A stretch of DNA of 64,000 bases from Rhodonellum psychrophilum GCM71 = DSM 17998 (GCF_000381545.1 NZ_KB906690.1:49482-113481), one strand, 5' to 3'; shown: positions 44,200-53,720, counted from the first letter of the stretch. Made by a program: numbers and translations. Notes: a model not told the origin generated them from the sequence alone.

Positions 44200-45686
44200 A
44201 ATTCCTGTCTAAAAGATGCTGAGATTTCGTGTCTGTTGTCAATGACTCTATCAATGGAAAATTTGGCCAATTTTGGGAAGGCCAATATCCCGATTCCTCC
44301 AATCACCCCCAATGCCAAGAGCCCAGCATATTGGTTAACCAATATGGCAAATGGCAAATACACGACATAGGGCGCGCCCATCATGGGAATGATCATCAGA
44401 AATTGGGCAATTCCGACGCCCTCATAATTGAACATCGCACCTTTGTTCAAGTCCATCGGTTTGGGTTTCCATAGGGAAAGATAGATGACCAAATGGATAA
44501 TGACGCCCATATTGAAAATAAAGGTGGCCAAGTGTATCAATAAAATATCCCATCCAAAATAGGCATAGGGAACGGAAAGCAGGAAGCAAAGAAAGGAAAT
44601 GGCCATAAACAACAGGTATTTTCCCTTCACCAAGGAGGCAAGGCCATCCCTTTTTGCCAAGAAAAAATCGAAATTGGAGGAATTCCAGCTGAGAAACAGT
44701 TGGCCATATTGCAGCATGAAAATCCCGGTGATAAATGAACCCACAAAAACAAACATGTGGTTGAATCCCCCACCTTCGGTTTTATACATGGGATTCGTAT
44801 AAAATATCAATCCATACAGCAGGAAAAAAGAAGCCAGCATGAGATAGGTTCTGCTCTTTTTGTGTCTGATAATCAATTTCCATTCAAGGTCGGCCAATTC
44901 GCCAGCCAAGCCAAACCGGGAGAAAATCCCTAAAGATTGATTGACAAAACGTACATTTTCTTCCGAGGTCAAATCCTCGATATAGGCATTGTTCCGATAA
45001 TATGTAAAGGCCAGGCCATAACATGTAAAAAAAAGGACCAAGAGCCCAATGACTGGAATCGGGCTTGTGAGGGAAGCATCGAAAAGCGGTTTCATCAAAT
45101 CGCCAAGGTTGAACCAACCATAGTAATTGGAGCCTAGCCCGAGCAACATCACCAAAAAGACCACTCCGATACCGATCAGGCTGTCCTCAAAACGCTGCTT
45201 GAACCACAGCATCAGCCAATGCAATGACCAACTGCTCAAGAGCAGGGAACCCAGCCACATCAAACCTGCCGCATTCCCAAATCGGAAGGCAACTTCCTGA
45301 TAGGAAAAAGGCCCAAATACCAGCAAAGCCACAAGTGTGAGTGGAGAAATAAAGGACCTGATCAAGAGAAAATGAATGATACTGCTTTTTTTGATCGGAA
45401 GGTGAAGGAAACTCTCCAGATCAATGACAGGTAATTTTTGGACAAAATACCGGTACATAAATTCAATAAGAAAAAAGTAAATCAAGCTGCCGCTCACCAC
45501 TTCATAGGCATCGGGCATCCCCATGTACTTGACGATGATGTCCTTGAGAACCAAACCCAAAAGAAAAAGGTAGCCAAGAAGTAAAACGGCAAGGAATGCT
45601 AAAAAAACCCCCACCATCACGCTTTTTGCAAAAGAAGTGGAGCGGATACTTTTCAGCAGCTCCAGCCGGATAAACTCAACAACCAT
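44196..45686 (-). CDS. DUF5687 family ABC-2-type permease
   Basis: A 496-residue protein with about twelve transmembrane helices. It starts at ATG 45686 (MVVEFIRLELLKSIRSTSFA); an in-frame ATG six codons upstream is less likely. The long-loop residues AGELADLEWKLIIRHKKSRT and the N-terminal ELLKSIRSTSF are of ABC-2 permease type. It is coupled to the ATPase that follows. DUF5687 permeases are Bacteroidota-specific; the substrate is not known. Confidence 0.82.
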   Translation of the reverse strand: MVVEFIRLELLKSIRSTSFAKSVMVGVFLAFLAVLLLGYLFLLGLVLKDIIVKYMGMPDAYEVVSGSLIYFFLIEFMYRYFVQKLPVIDLESFLHLPIKKSSIIHFLLIRSFISPLTLVALLVFGPFSYQEVAFRFGNAAGLMWLGSLLLSSWSLHWLMLWFKQRFEDSLIGIGVVFLVMLLGLGSNYYGWFNLGDLMKPLFDASLTSPIPVIGLLVLFFTCYGLAFTYYRNNAYIEDLTSEENVRFVNQSLGIFSRFGLAGELADLEWKLIIRHKKSRTYLMLASFFLLYGLIFYTNPMYKTEGGGFNHMFVFVGSFITGIFMLQYGQLFLSWNSSNFDFFLAKRDGLASLVKGKYLLFMAISFLCFLLSVPYAYFGWDILLIHLATFIFNMGVIIHLVIYLSLWKPKPMDLNKGAMFNYEGVGIAQFLMIIPMMGAPYVVYLPFAILVNQYAGLLALGVIGGIGILAFPKLAKFSIDRVIDNRHEISASFRQEL

Positions 45687-45779
45687 AAGACCTAGATTTG
45701 GCAAAAACTTTATAAATTAGGCCTTAAATAAACCAATATTGTTTTGAATAATAAAACCAGTTTCGGAAAAAATCCCCAA

Positions 45780-46511
45780 ATGAAAGAAAATAAATATTCC
45801 CTGGATTTTTTTGATGTCGTCGAAAACAGGAGATCTGTGAGGATTTTCGATCAAACCGAACCTTTTGACCATGGGGTCGTCAGGAAATGCTTGGAGACGG
45901 CTACCTTGGCCCCTAACAGCAGCAACCTGCAATTATGGGAGTTTTATCAGATCCCCGAAACGTCCCCTCTCAAGGACCGCTTAGCCAAACTTTGTATGGG
46001 GCAAAAGGCGGCAACTACATCCCGAAATTTGGTGGTGGTCGTGGCCCGTCGGGACAAATGGAAAAGCCGCATTGCTGCAAATTACAACCATATCCAGGCT
46101 GTTTATGAAGACGCGCCATCCAAAAAACAAAAACAAGCCTTAGCCTATTATGGAAAACTCATCCCAAAACTTTATGCAACATATCCATTGTGGTCGATCG
46201 GAAAGCAGGTCTTCGCTTGGTTTGTAGGTCTAAAGAAGCCCATGGTGCGGGAAGTGTCAGAGACGGATGTGCGGATCAGCGTCCACAAAAGCGTGGCTTT
46301 GGCAGCGATGACTTTTATGTATGCCATGACCGCGGAAGGTTATGACACCTGCCCCATGGAAGGCTTGGACTCCAAAAGAGTCAAGAAATTGCTCGATCTA
46401 CCCGATGCAGCCGAGATTTCCATGATTATTGGTTGTGGAAAAAGATTGCCTGAAGGTGTGTATGGGGAAAGATTTAGGGTTCCGAATAAAGACGTGATTT
46501 TTGAGAGGTGA
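45780..46511 (+). CDS. Nitroreductase family protein
   Basis: A 243-residue FMN-dependent oxidoreductase from ATG 45780 (MKENKYSLDFFDVVENRRSV). An ATG 12 codons upstream is in frame but adds no family sequence. FMN-binding motifs are NRRSVRIFD, APNSSNLQLWEFYQI and the C-terminal GYDTCPMEGLDSKRVKKLLD and IGCGKRLPEGVYGERFRV. It probably reduces nitroaromatics or quinones with NAD(P)H. It is monocistronic and divergent from the permease. Substrate unknown. Confidence 0.9.
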   Translation: MKENKYSLDFFDVVENRRSVRIFDQTEPFDHGVVRKCLETATLAPNSSNLQLWEFYQIPETSPLKDRLAKLCMGQKAATTSRNLVVVVARRDKWKSRIAANYNHIQAVYEDAPSKKQKQALAYYGKLIPKLYATYPLWSIGKQVFAWFVGLKKPMVREVSETDVRISVHKSVALAAMTFMYAMTAEGYDTCPMEGLDSKRVKKLLDLPDAAEISMIIGCGKRLPEGVYGERFRVPNKDVIFER

Positions 46512-46647
46512 AAAACTTGATTCTTTCTCAATTCAACCCGAATTCTAAGACAGCGGATAAGTAACGTAAAGCAGCTAACTTGTTAGAGTGCATTAAAAGA
46601 ACGTCTCACTTTTGGAAAATGTTATCTTTTGAGATAACTTTGTAAAT

Positions 46648-46983
46648 ATGGTAAGAAAGATAATTTTTTATGAAAACCACTTTATAGAGTTTTACCAAAG
46701 CCAGAATGAAAAGGTCAAGAGTAAGATTCAGTATGTTTTTGAACTGATCAAGCAAGTGGAAAGGGTACCCGGGAAGTTTCTCAAGCATCTTGAAGGAACT
46801 GAAGGGTTATTTGAAGTGAGGGTGGAATACCAATCAAATATTTACAGAATATTCTGCTGTTTTGATGAAGGAAAGTTAGTAGTCCTTTTCAACGGATTTC
46901 AAAAGAAGACTCAGAAGACCCCGAAGAAGGAAATAGAGAAAGCAGAAAGATTAATGAAGGAATATTTTCAAACAAAGAAATAA
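46648..46983 (+). CDS. HigB/RelE-superfamily toxin (Gp49-like)
   Basis: A 111-residue protein with phage Gp49/HigB features: VERVPGKFLKHLEGTEGLFE, then VRVEYQSNIYRIFCCFDEGK, where the RIF.CF strand and basic patches form the mRNA-cleavage surface, and FNGFQKKTQKTPKKEIEKAE. Members act as ribosome-dependent mRNA endonucleases. The gene comes four bases before an XRE-type antitoxin, the toxin-first order of HigBA. Probably autoregulated by the pair. Confidence 0.88.
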   Translation: MVRKIIFYENHFIEFYQSQNEKVKSKIQYVFELIKQVERVPGKFLKHLEGTEGLFEVRVEYQSNIYRIFCCFDEGKLVVLFNGFQKKTQKTPKKEIEKAERLMKEYFQTKK

Positions 46984-46987
46984 GATT

Positions 46988-47287
46988 ATGAAAGATTATA
47001 GCAAAGTCAAAACATTCGATGAACTGATTGAACTGGAACACGGCAAAATTGGAGCTGAAAGCAGGAATAAGTATGAAGAGAATGCCCAGATGTTCATCAT
47101 CAGCGAAATGCTAAAAGAAGCTAGGAAGGAAGCAAATCTTACCCAGGAGCAATTGGCGGAAAAGGCAGGAACAAAGAAAAGTTATATCTCCAAGCTAGAA
47201 AATGGGAAAGGAAATATCCAATTATCGACATTGATCCGGATTTTTGAACAAGGATTGAATAAAAGAATTGGGTTAACATTCCTATAA
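46988..47287 (+). CDS. HigA-like XRE-family antitoxin
   Basis: A 99-residue protein with a C-terminal Cro/C1-type helix-turn-helix (ANLTQEQLAEKAGTKKSYIS then KLENGKGNIQLSTLIRIFEQ). The N-terminal 35 residues are helical and probably bind the toxin. It would neutralise the upstream toxin and repress the operon. The position next to intron and transposase remnants fits a mobile or recently acquired module. Confidence 0.88.
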   Translation: MKDYSKVKTFDELIELEHGKIGAESRNKYEENAQMFIISEMLKEARKEANLTQEQLAEKAGTKKSYISKLENGKGNIQLSTLIRIFEQGLNKRIGLTFL

Positions 47288-47311
47288 GGACTCGAAAGGA
47301 ATAACACACTC

Positions 47312-47410
47312 TAGTCGAGTAGGTAAAGGGGAATTCCACCCCTAAACCTCTCACAGAACCGTATCCCGATTCTCGGGACAGGCTGTGAACCTCTCGATGC
47401 ATACGGCTCT
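47312..47410 (-). mobile_element. Group II intron 3'-end remnant (domain V/VI), interrupted
   Basis: The minus strand reads AGAGCCGTATGCATCGAGAG then GTTCAC, matching domain V, and later TACGGTTCTG closes the stem. Domain VI-like GGGGTGGAATTCCCC and the CTACTCGAC end follow. A ~20-base palindromic element (47363-47383) is inserted inside the domain V stem, which should inactivate it. No reverse transcriptase gene is in the window. Confidence 0.65.
47363..47383. repeat. Miniature palindromic repeat, copy 1
   Basis: TCCCGATTCTCGGGACAGGC: a CCCGA/TCGGG stem followed by ACAGGC. The reverse complement is of the form GCCTGTCCCG-loop-CGGGA. Confidence 0.55.
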
Positions 47411-47850
47411 TATTATGCTTCGGTTTTAGTCCATTAGACTAACTTGTAGCCCAACTCCCAATGATAGAACAGGTTTGGAAATGAAACCGTTACTTGCCTG
47501 AGCCACTTAACCCAGATTGCAGCTTTTTGGGGTCAAATTAAAAATTTCAATTAATTTTCTGTTAAAATCCCTTTGATTACCTGTATCCCCCTATGGGGGA
47601 ATTTATAGCATTCAGCCATTAGGTCTTGGTTTGGTTTGTAGTACACAGAGGGTATTGCTTTTTGGCTGTTAAGGACAGAACTTTACCCAATGTATTTCAA
47701 ATTCTCCTTACGCAAACATCCACAGTCGGAAAAACTGAGCGCTTATTACCGTCTGGTGGAAAGTTACCGTAATGCGGGAAACAGGGTATGCCAGCGCACC
47801 ATCCTGAATGTGGGGTTCATGGAGGATGTCACTTGCTTCGCTTCGGGGAC

Positions 47851-47872
47851 AGCCTGTCCCGTCAAAACGGGA
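47851..47872. repeat. Miniature palindromic repeat, copy 2
   Basis: AGCCTGTCCCGTCAAAACGG followed by GAT. It lies inside the transposase remnant and overlaps a GGGACAG-C-CTGTCCC palindrome. Confidence 0.55.
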
Positions 47873-47888
47873 TTAGCCCTGCACGTAA

Positions 47889-47913
47889 GGGATGCCGAAA
47901 AATCGGCACAGGC
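47889..47913. repeat. Miniature palindromic repeat, copy 3 (inverted)
   Basis: GCCGAAAAATCGGCACAGGC, preceded by GGGAT; in reverse complement it reads GCCTGTGCCG-loop-CGGCA, a variant of copies 1 and 2. Confidence 0.5.
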
Positions 47914-47944
47914 ATTTCACCCGTTGAAACGTTCATTTAAATGA

Positions 47945-48267
47945 ACTATATCTACCATTCAAGGCACACACATCACCTTGGATACAGGGAGCGGTTTAGG
48001 GTAAATAGAAAGTTTACTCCCTTTAAGAAGATTGGAGTAGGTTGGAAGAGAGCGTCTCGGAATGCCCGCCGTCTCCAAGCTGAATCCCGATGTGGTTTAG
48101 ATGGAAATATGCAATAAGTCTCCAACCGAGGTTGGAACTGCAATCAAATCAGCCTATTTGGAAAAGAGTGCATTTTACCGATAGGGTTGAAGTCGGAAAC
48201 AATAAACAACTTACTGATTTCAAGGCTATTTTAGCCTGTAATGGAAATGTTAAGGCATAACGCGGCT
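47945..48267. other. Intergenic stretch after the transposase remnant
   Basis: About 320 bases without a recognised gene. A 58-codon plus frame from ATG 47941 (basic: KIGVGWKRASRNARRLQ) exists but matches no family I know. The stretch is probably more mobile-element debris. Confidence 0.35.
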
Positions 48268-49530
48268 TCAATACCCATATTTCCCCTGCCACTTATCCTT
48301 CAGGTATCTGCGGAGTTCATTTTCCCGGGCATTGTTTCCGGGCTCGTAGAGTTTTGTGTTCTTGATTTCGTCAGGCAAAAATTCCTGAGCGACGAAATTA
48401 CCGGGATAATCATGGGCATATTTATAGGCCTTTCCATAATTCAGATCCTTCATCAGCTTGGTTGGAGCATTGCGCAGCGCTAGTGGGACGGATAAGTCTC
48501 CTTTTTCCCTCACCAAGGCTTGGGCTTTGTTGATTGCCATATAGGCGGCGTTGCTTTTGGCGGAGGAAGCCAAATAGGTCACACATTGGGAAAGGATAAT
48601 CCTGGATTCAGGATAACCAATGATTTTAACCGCCTCAAAACAGTTGGTGGCGAGCAGCAAGGCATTCGGATTGGCATTCCCGATATCTTCAGACGCAAGG
48701 ATCACCAATCTCCTGGCGATAAATTTCACATCTTCCCCTCCTTCTATCATCCTGGCCAACCAGTAAACAGCGGCGTTGGGATCGGAACCCCGAATAGATT
48801 TGATAAAAGCCGAGATAATATCATAATGCTGCTCACCGGATTTATCGTAAAGGGCAATTTTCTGTTGGGCGATTTCGGTGACTTTCTCATTCGTGATGAC
48901 GCATGGATCCTCGTCAATCCCTTCGACCACGATTTCAAGCAGGTTGAGCAACTTCCTTCCATCTCCGCCTGAAATGCGCAACAGCGCCTCTGTCTCTTCC
49001 AATACCACGTCCCGTTTCTTCAGGAAAACATCCTTTTCCAAGGCTTGACGCAGCATGGCTTCCAATTCTGATTTGCCAAGTGAATTGAGCGTAAAAACCT
49101 GGCATCTGGAGAGCAATGCCGCATTGACCTCAAAAGAAGGGTTCTCTGTAGTCGCGCCTATCAACCGGATCACTCCTTTTTCCACCGCGCCCAGGAGTGC
49201 ATCCTGTTGGGATTTGTTGAACCTGTGGATTTCATCGATAAAAAGCACTACTCCCATCTGAAACTTGGCTTTTTCGATCACCTCCCGGATATCTTTCACG
49301 CCTGCACTGACCGCACTGATGATATAAAAAGGCGCCTTGATCTCATTGGCAATGATGTTGGCAATTGTGGTCTTCCCAACTCCCGGAGGCCCCCAAAGAA
49401 TCAATGAGGGCACATTTCCACTTTTGATGGCCCTAAAAAGAAATGAATTGGGACTGGAAAGATGCTCCTGACCGATCAAGTCTTCCAGTTTGGATGGACG
49501 CATCCTTTCGGCAAGTGGGGTTTGATTCAT
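48268..49530 (-). CDS. rarA: Replication-associated recombination protein A (RarA/MgsA)
   Basis: A 420-residue AAA+ ATPase. It has [20 protein letters not shown] at the start, Walker [16 protein letters not shown] near residue 47, Walker [21 protein letters not shown], sensor 1 [14 protein letters not shown] and the C-terminal tetramerisation domain ([40 protein letters not shown]). It acts at stalled forks with SSB. Monocistronic. Confidence 0.95.
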   Translation of the reverse strand: MNQTPLAERMRPSKLEDLIGQEHLSSPNSFLFRAIKSGNVPSLILWGPPGVGKTTIANIIANEIKAPFYIISAVSAGVKDIREVIEKAKFQMGVVLFIDEIHRFNKSQQDALLGAVEKGVIRLIGATTENPSFEVNAALLSRCQVFTLNSLGKSELEAMLRQALEKDVFLKKRDVVLEETEALLRISGGDGRKLLNLLEIVVEGIDEDPCVITNEKVTEIAQQKIALYDKSGEQHYDIISAFIKSIRGSDPNAAVYWLARMIEGGEDVKFIARRLVILASEDIGNANPNALLLATNCFEAVKIIGYPESRIILSQCVTYLASSAKSNAAYMAINKAQALVREKGDLSVPLALRNAPTKLMKDLNYGKAYKYAHDYPGNFVAQEFLPDEIKNTKLYEPGNNARENELRRYLKDKWQGKYGY

Positions 49531-49660
49531 TTTGATATGGTTTTTGAAAAAAATAATGGATCCCGGAAAACCAGGACAATTCAGAACAGGTTTTCATTGG
49601 CGAAGGGTTCATTTCAAGGCAAAGAATAAACTCTTCCCATTTACTTCAATCCTTCTTTCT

Positions 49661-50677
49661 CTACTTGATCACCTTTAACCTTTTTTCAAATTCTGTCAAT
49701 CCATTTTCTTCAAAATCCAGGTGGGTAACAAACCTGATCTGGTCTTTTCCGAATCGGACAGCTTTGATTCCAGAAGCATCCAGTTTCTGGAGCATATCTG
49801 CGGGCGATATCCCTTTGAGTCTTGCAATGACAATATTGGTCACCACTGGAAACACTTCCGCAACCAAGGGATGGTCTGTCAACATTTCCCCTATCTTTTT
49901 GGCCCTTGCGTGATCCTCCTTCAATCTTTCCACTTGGTGATCCAAAGCATATATACCCGCAGCAGCCAAAAATCCCGCCTGTCGCATGCCACCGCCAAAA
50001 GATTTCCTGACCTTTTTGGCCCTTTTGATGTCTTCTTTTGTCCCCAACAAAACCGATCCGACGGGACAACCCAGGCCTTTGCTCAGGCAAATCGAAATGG
50101 TATCAAACAAGGCTCCCCATTCCTTGGGACTTTCGCCTGTCACCGCCAAAGCATTGAATATCCGTGCACCATCCAAATGCAATTTCAAACCATTTTGATC
50201 ACAAATGGCTTTAATGGGTTTGATCTCTTCCAAGGTATAAATGCTTCCTCCACCCTTGTTCATGGTGTTTTCTAGAGAAACCAAGGTGGTCTCAGGAGCG
50301 TGAACATCATCAGCGTTGATGGCGTCCACAATATCCCCAGGACTGATTTTTCCGTATTCTCCGTCCAGAAGCTTTACCGAAGCATGGGAATTGGACATGA
50401 TGCCACCGCCTTCATACAGATAGATATGGGAATATTTATGACAGATGATTTCCGACTGAATGCGGGTGTGGAGCCTGATGGCAATCTGGTTGGTCATGGT
50501 ACCGGAAGGACAAAACAATCCTGCCTCCATCCCAAAAAGATCAGCCAATTTTTGTTCCAAGGCATTCACCGTCGGGTCTTCTCCAAAAACATCGTCTCCC
50601 ACTTTTGCGGTAAACATGGCCTCCAACATCTCTTGAGTGGGTTGGGTAAGCGTATCACTTCTTAGGTCTAGGATCAT
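49661..50677 (-). CDS. ltaE: Low-specificity L-threonine aldolase
   Basis: A 338-residue PLP enzyme that splits threonine and allo-threonine into glycine and acetaldehyde. Fold type I features are LDLRSDTLTQPTQEMLEAMF at the N-terminus, HLDGARIFNALAVTG, and the PLP lysine in SICLSKGLGCPVGSVLLG. Length is typical. Its ATG overlaps the stop of the GDPD gene by four bases, giving a coupled operon DUF2721-GDPD-aldolase. Confidence 0.94.
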   Translation of the reverse strand: MILDLRSDTLTQPTQEMLEAMFTAKVGDDVFGEDPTVNALEQKLADLFGMEAGLFCPSGTMTNQIAIRLHTRIQSEIICHKYSHIYLYEGGGIMSNSHASVKLLDGEYGKISPGDIVDAINADDVHAPETTLVSLENTMNKGGGSIYTLEEIKPIKAICDQNGLKLHLDGARIFNALAVTGESPKEWGALFDTISICLSKGLGCPVGSVLLGTKEDIKRAKKVRKSFGGGMRQAGFLAAAGIYALDHQVERLKEDHARAKKIGEMLTDHPLVAEVFPVVTNIVIARLKGISPADMLQKLDASGIKAVRFGKDQIRFVTHLDFEENGLTEFEKRLKVIK

Positions 50678-51603
50678 TTTTTGAAATACTTTGATTTTGA
50701 ACTCGTTTCTGGGACTAATTCCTGGATGGCTTTGGCTGCTTCCAATGGCCTGTCAGTGGCCAAAATATCGGCGCCGTTTTGGACAAAACCAACATACAGT
50801 TGATCCCCTCTGGATGCTGCACTTTTGTCAAGGTTACCCAAAACCCCCAAAATGGTGAAAATCCCTTTGTCATGAAGCAATTGATTAAAAGCTTTAGGCC
50901 TTTCCGAGGTCCCGGTAAAAGCGATGGCATTCTTCAATGGGATCCCGGAGTCCTCAAATCTTTCGAGTTCCTCTTCATTTCTTATCGTAACGGACAGCAT
51001 CAGGTCGGGATTGAGCTGGTACACTTTTTTGGCATCCTCAATGGAATAGGTGATCACGGCAGCATAAGGTACTGACTGTTGTTTCTCAATTTCTTCCACC
51101 ACCATTTCAAATGGCACTTCCCGCTTCACGTCAACAGTCAAAAGCACCTTACCCTTTGACCATCGGAGGGCTTCTGCCAAAGTGGGAATCCTAAAAGAGG
51201 TGGTGGTTCCCTGATTGTCCACCAGAAACAACTCCTTTAATTCCGCATAAGTGTGGTCAATTACTTTCCCAGAGCCGGTGGTTGTTCTGTCCAGGGTGTT
51301 GTCATGCATCAGGACCAAAACTGAATCCTTGGAAATGGCCACGTCAAACTCAATGACAGCGGGGGTCTGCTTACTTACATTTTCAAATGCCTCTATCGAA
51401 TTTTCAGGAAATCCTGGATATGGACCACCGCGATGTGCGCTGACCATGGGGATTCTATCTTCTGTCCAGGAGTAAAAATCCTGTGCTGCTTGGACATCAC
51501 TTATTTCAATTGTTGGGCTGGATAGTTGGGTGACGGATTGACAGCCAAGGAACAGAAGGGCGAAAGAAAATAGCAATCCGTTTTTTGTGAAATTAAGATT
51601 CAT
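50674..51603 (-). CDS. Glycerophosphodiester phosphodiesterase lipoprotein
   Basis: A 309-residue lipoprotein from ATG 51603 (MNLNFTKNGLLFSFALLFLG, then Cys in the lipobox); an upstream in-frame ATG would bury the signal peptide. GDPD motifs are SAHRGGPYPGFPENSIEAFE and VIEFDVAISKDSVLVLMHD, with catalytic His residues and metal-binding Glu/Asp. It hydrolyses glycerophosphodiesters to sn-glycerol 3-phosphate and alcohols in the envelope. It overlaps both operon neighbours. Confidence 0.93.
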   Translation of the reverse strand: MNLNFTKNGLLFSFALLFLGCQSVTQLSSPTIEISDVQAAQDFYSWTEDRIPMVSAHRGGPYPGFPENSIEAFENVSKQTPAVIEFDVAISKDSVLVLMHDNTLDRTTTGSGKVIDHTYAELKELFLVDNQGTTTSFRIPTLAEALRWSKGKVLLTVDVKREVPFEMVVEEIEKQQSVPYAAVITYSIEDAKKVYQLNPDLMLSVTIRNEEELERFEDSGIPLKNAIAFTGTSERPKAFNQLLHDKGIFTILGVLGNLDKSAASRGDQLYVGFVQNGADILATDRPLEAAKAIQELVPETSSKSKYFKK

Positions 51604-52051
51604 TGTGTTTTTGATCTTTTTTGAAAATGAAATCAAGGCTACTTGCCCTTTTTTTGAAAATCTCCTCCATATCGGCAAGCTCAAGGTTTAGCGCTTTTGT
51701 GGAAATCTGAATTTCCACAAAGGAAATACCCAATGAAATGAGAAGTGAAAGCATACTTCCGATAAAAACATAATTGGCAGCCACAGTAAAGCCTTTAAAT
51801 ATCAAATACATGCAAATGACACAGAGCAAAAAGCTCAAAACCCCACACAGCTGCATATTTTTGATCATGTTCAGCCTCTGCTTTAGATTATGGATTTGTT
51901 CCACGATGATGGCTTTTTCAGGATTTTCTAGGAATTTTTTATGCAAGCCACGGATGAGATTGGCGATTGCTAAAAACCTGTTGGTAAACGCCAGCATCAT
52001 CAATGTGATGGCGGAAAACAACAGGGCGGGTGTGGAGAGTTCGAGTTCCAT
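51593..52051 (-). CDS. DUF2721 family membrane protein
   Basis: A 152-residue protein with three predicted transmembrane helices (PALLFSAITLMMLAFTNRFL, MQLCGVLSFLLCVICMYLIF, ANYVFIGSMLSLLISLGISF) and a charged cytoplasmic stretch between the first and second. Matches DUF2721. First gene of the operon with GDPD and threonine aldolase, overlapping GDPD by 11 bases. Function unknown. Confidence 0.85.
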   Translation of the reverse strand: MELELSTPALLFSAITLMMLAFTNRFLAIANLIRGLHKKFLENPEKAIIVEQIHNLKQRLNMIKNMQLCGVLSFLLCVICMYLIFKGFTVAANYVFIGSMLSLLISLGISFVEIQISTKALNLELADMEEIFKKRASSLDFIFKKDQKHNES

Positions 52052-52217
52052 TGACTTGGAGATTTGAAAGGCCCAATTTGAGAATAAAAAAGAGGATATT
52101 AAAATCTATGTCTCAGATCCTCATGATTTCCTTTCAGAATAATTCTCAAAAATTGACTATCCCCTTTTGTTCAAATAAGAATTGGCCATTCGTTTCCCCT
52201 GACTTTGTAAGCTTCAC

Positions 52218-52246
52218 AAAAAAAGCCCTACGTTTCCGCCGGGCTT
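52218..52246 (-). terminator. Terminator after the sigma/anti-sigma operon
   Basis: AAGCCC (52223-52228) and GGGCTT (52241-52246) around a 12-base loop; on the minus strand the stem ends in a T run. Confidence 0.65.
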
Positions 52247-52274
52247 GATCATTAAAAACTTGGGATGAATGGTT

Positions 52275-53093
52275 CTAAACCACCTCTCTCAAAACCACCA
52301 GCTTTTCCAAAGTCGGGCTTTCACTGCCTCCCTTGGGTTCAATCGTAATGGCGAAAGCTCCCGCAGCTGCAACTGTTTTCATCTGTTGAAGGCTGAATTT
52401 TTGATCCGCATTCACCAACCCAATCCCCACTGGACCTTGATCTCCAATCGCCCAAAGTTGGTAATCATATTGTTCTTCCAAACCGGAAAGATTGTTGACA
52501 GATACGTAAACAGATGCAGCGGTTTTGTCCCACCAAACATCCACTACCGCATCTTTCTGCATTTCGAAGCCTTCTCCTGTCATTTGGATTCTTTCAAAGT
52601 TTCCTGACAAAAGGGTTTCCAATTGTGCATCGGTTTGCTCATAATTCACTTTGTATTGATTCAGATCCTGTGCCAACACTGATTTTTCCTGAACCATGGC
52701 CGTAAGCTTTTCATCCACGTCATAATACTGCGTTGCAAAATAGACAGCAAAAACAGAAGCGATCACGGCCACCAAAGAGGCGGCTGCGGCATACGTTTTC
52801 CATGGCTGAAGCGGTATAATTTTTGCTGTTTGCTCGATTTTCGAACCCAGGTGACCTTGAGGCTTGCGCTCATTGTCCAAGGTGTCAAAAATCCTTTGTT
52901 TGACATCCATGGAAGGTGTTGCTCCACTATTGTCATCAAAAGCAAACATTGCTTCTTCAATTAAATCCAGCTCCCTTCTGATTTCAGGATGCTGCTCGGA
53001 TAGCTTGATTACCTCCTCACGCTCCCTTTCACTCAACTCTCCCAATAAGAAGAGTTCGAGTTTTCCCGACGATATGAATGCTTGAATATCCAC
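52275..53093 (-). CDS. Anti-sigma factor (RskA-like)
   Basis: A 272-residue membrane protein. The cytoplasmic N-terminal anti-sigma helices (LELFLLGELSEREREEVIKL) would bind the sigma factor. One transmembrane segment (YAAAASLVAVIASVFAVYFA) lies near residues 95-117. The periplasmic RskA domain ends with LWAIGDQGPVGIGLVNADQK. The gene starts at the sigma-factor stop. It would hold the sigma inactive until an envelope signal triggers regulated proteolysis. Confidence 0.88.
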   Translation of the reverse strand: MDIQAFISSGKLELFLLGELSEREREEVIKLSEQHPEIRRELDLIEEAMFAFDDNSGATPSMDVKQRIFDTLDNERKPQGHLGSKIEQTAKIIPLQPWKTYAAAASLVAVIASVFAVYFATQYYDVDEKLTAMVQEKSVLAQDLNQYKVNYEQTDAQLETLLSGNFERIQMTGEGFEMQKDAVVDVWWDKTAASVYVSVNNLSGLEEQYDYQLWAIGDQGPVGIGLVNADQKFSLQQMKTVAAAGAFAITIEPKGGSESPTLEKLVVLREVV

Positions 53094-53677
53094 TAAATTT
53101 TATCTAAGTTCTTTTTCAAAATATTTATCGCTGCACGGATCCGTGACTTTACTGTACCCAAAGGGATATCAAACTCTTCCGAGACTTCGGTATGTGTGTA
53201 TCCCTTAAAATAGATGCAGTCCATCACAAATTTTTGATCGTCCTTCAGGTTGTTGAGCAGTTCTTTTACTCCTATCCCATCCACCAATTCTGAAGTCCCC
53301 GATTCACTTTCAAGTCCATATACGTAGTCGTCTATCGTATTGGTCTTATTGCTTTTGGAAAATTCCTTGGACCTGGTTTTGTCTATTGCTGAATTGCGAC
53401 AAATGTTTGCCATCCAGGTATATAGCCTTCCCTTCGATTCATCATAGCCCTCTATTTTCCGGGTAATTTTCACAAAGGCATCATGAAAGACTTCTTCCGC
53501 AATATCCTTATCAATAATTATCCTGGAAATGACGGCGAATAGGGCGCGGGAGTACTTGTCATACAAGTACTCGATCGTTTTTCGATCTTGGACCCTAAGT
53601 CCGGCAATCAATTGTTCTTCTTCCAAAAGTCCGCGATTTGTTGGTTTAATCTCTATAAATAGAAAGCACAAGACCAA
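53093..53677 (-). CDS. ECF-type RNA polymerase sigma factor
   Basis: A 194-residue sigma-70 family protein. Region 2 covers residues ~25-95 (TIEYLYDKYSRALFAVISRI, EEVFHDAFVKI, GRLYTWMANICRNSAIDKTR). Region 4 covers ~130-185 (LKDDQKFVMDCIYFKGYTHT, IPLGTVKSRIRAAINILK). Paired with the anti-sigma gene directly downstream. The N-terminal ~16 residues before LLEEEQLIAG are unusual, so the start may be a non-ATG codon slightly further in. Confidence 0.92.
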   Translation of the reverse strand: MVLCFLFIEIKPTNRGLLEEEQLIAGLRVQDRKTIEYLYDKYSRALFAVISRIIIDKDIAEEVFHDAFVKITRKIEGYDESKGRLYTWMANICRNSAIDKTRSKEFSKSNKTNTIDDYVYGLESESGTSELVDGIGVKELLNNLKDDQKFVMDCIYFKGYTHTEVSEEFDIPLGTVKSRIRAAINILKKNLDKI

Positions 53678-53720
53678 TGTTTGATCTTGTGCCTATAATA
53701 TTAAAACATCTTATGGTAAA

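Larger units (their letters stand above)
47690..47944 (+). pseudogene. IS1634-family transposase N-terminal remnant
   Basis: An 84-codon frame starting MYFKFSLRKHPQSEKLSAYY then RLVESYRNAGNRVCQRTILN and VGFMEDV, matching the N-terminus of IS1634-type DDE transposases (normally ~500-600 residues). After residue ~46 the frame is filled by two palindromic inserts and stops. No catalytic domain or clear terminal repeats are present. Confidence 0.75.

Noticed and set aside
26280..48000. Direct repeat of the tmRNA 3' end as attachment site
   Set aside because: Looked for GTTCGAATCTCGCC-like copies up to 48 kb and saw none; no integrase in the window.
47941..48117. 58-codon frame after the transposase remnant as a gene
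   Set aside because: Short, basic and without recognisable motif, in mobile-element debris; not supported as a real gene.
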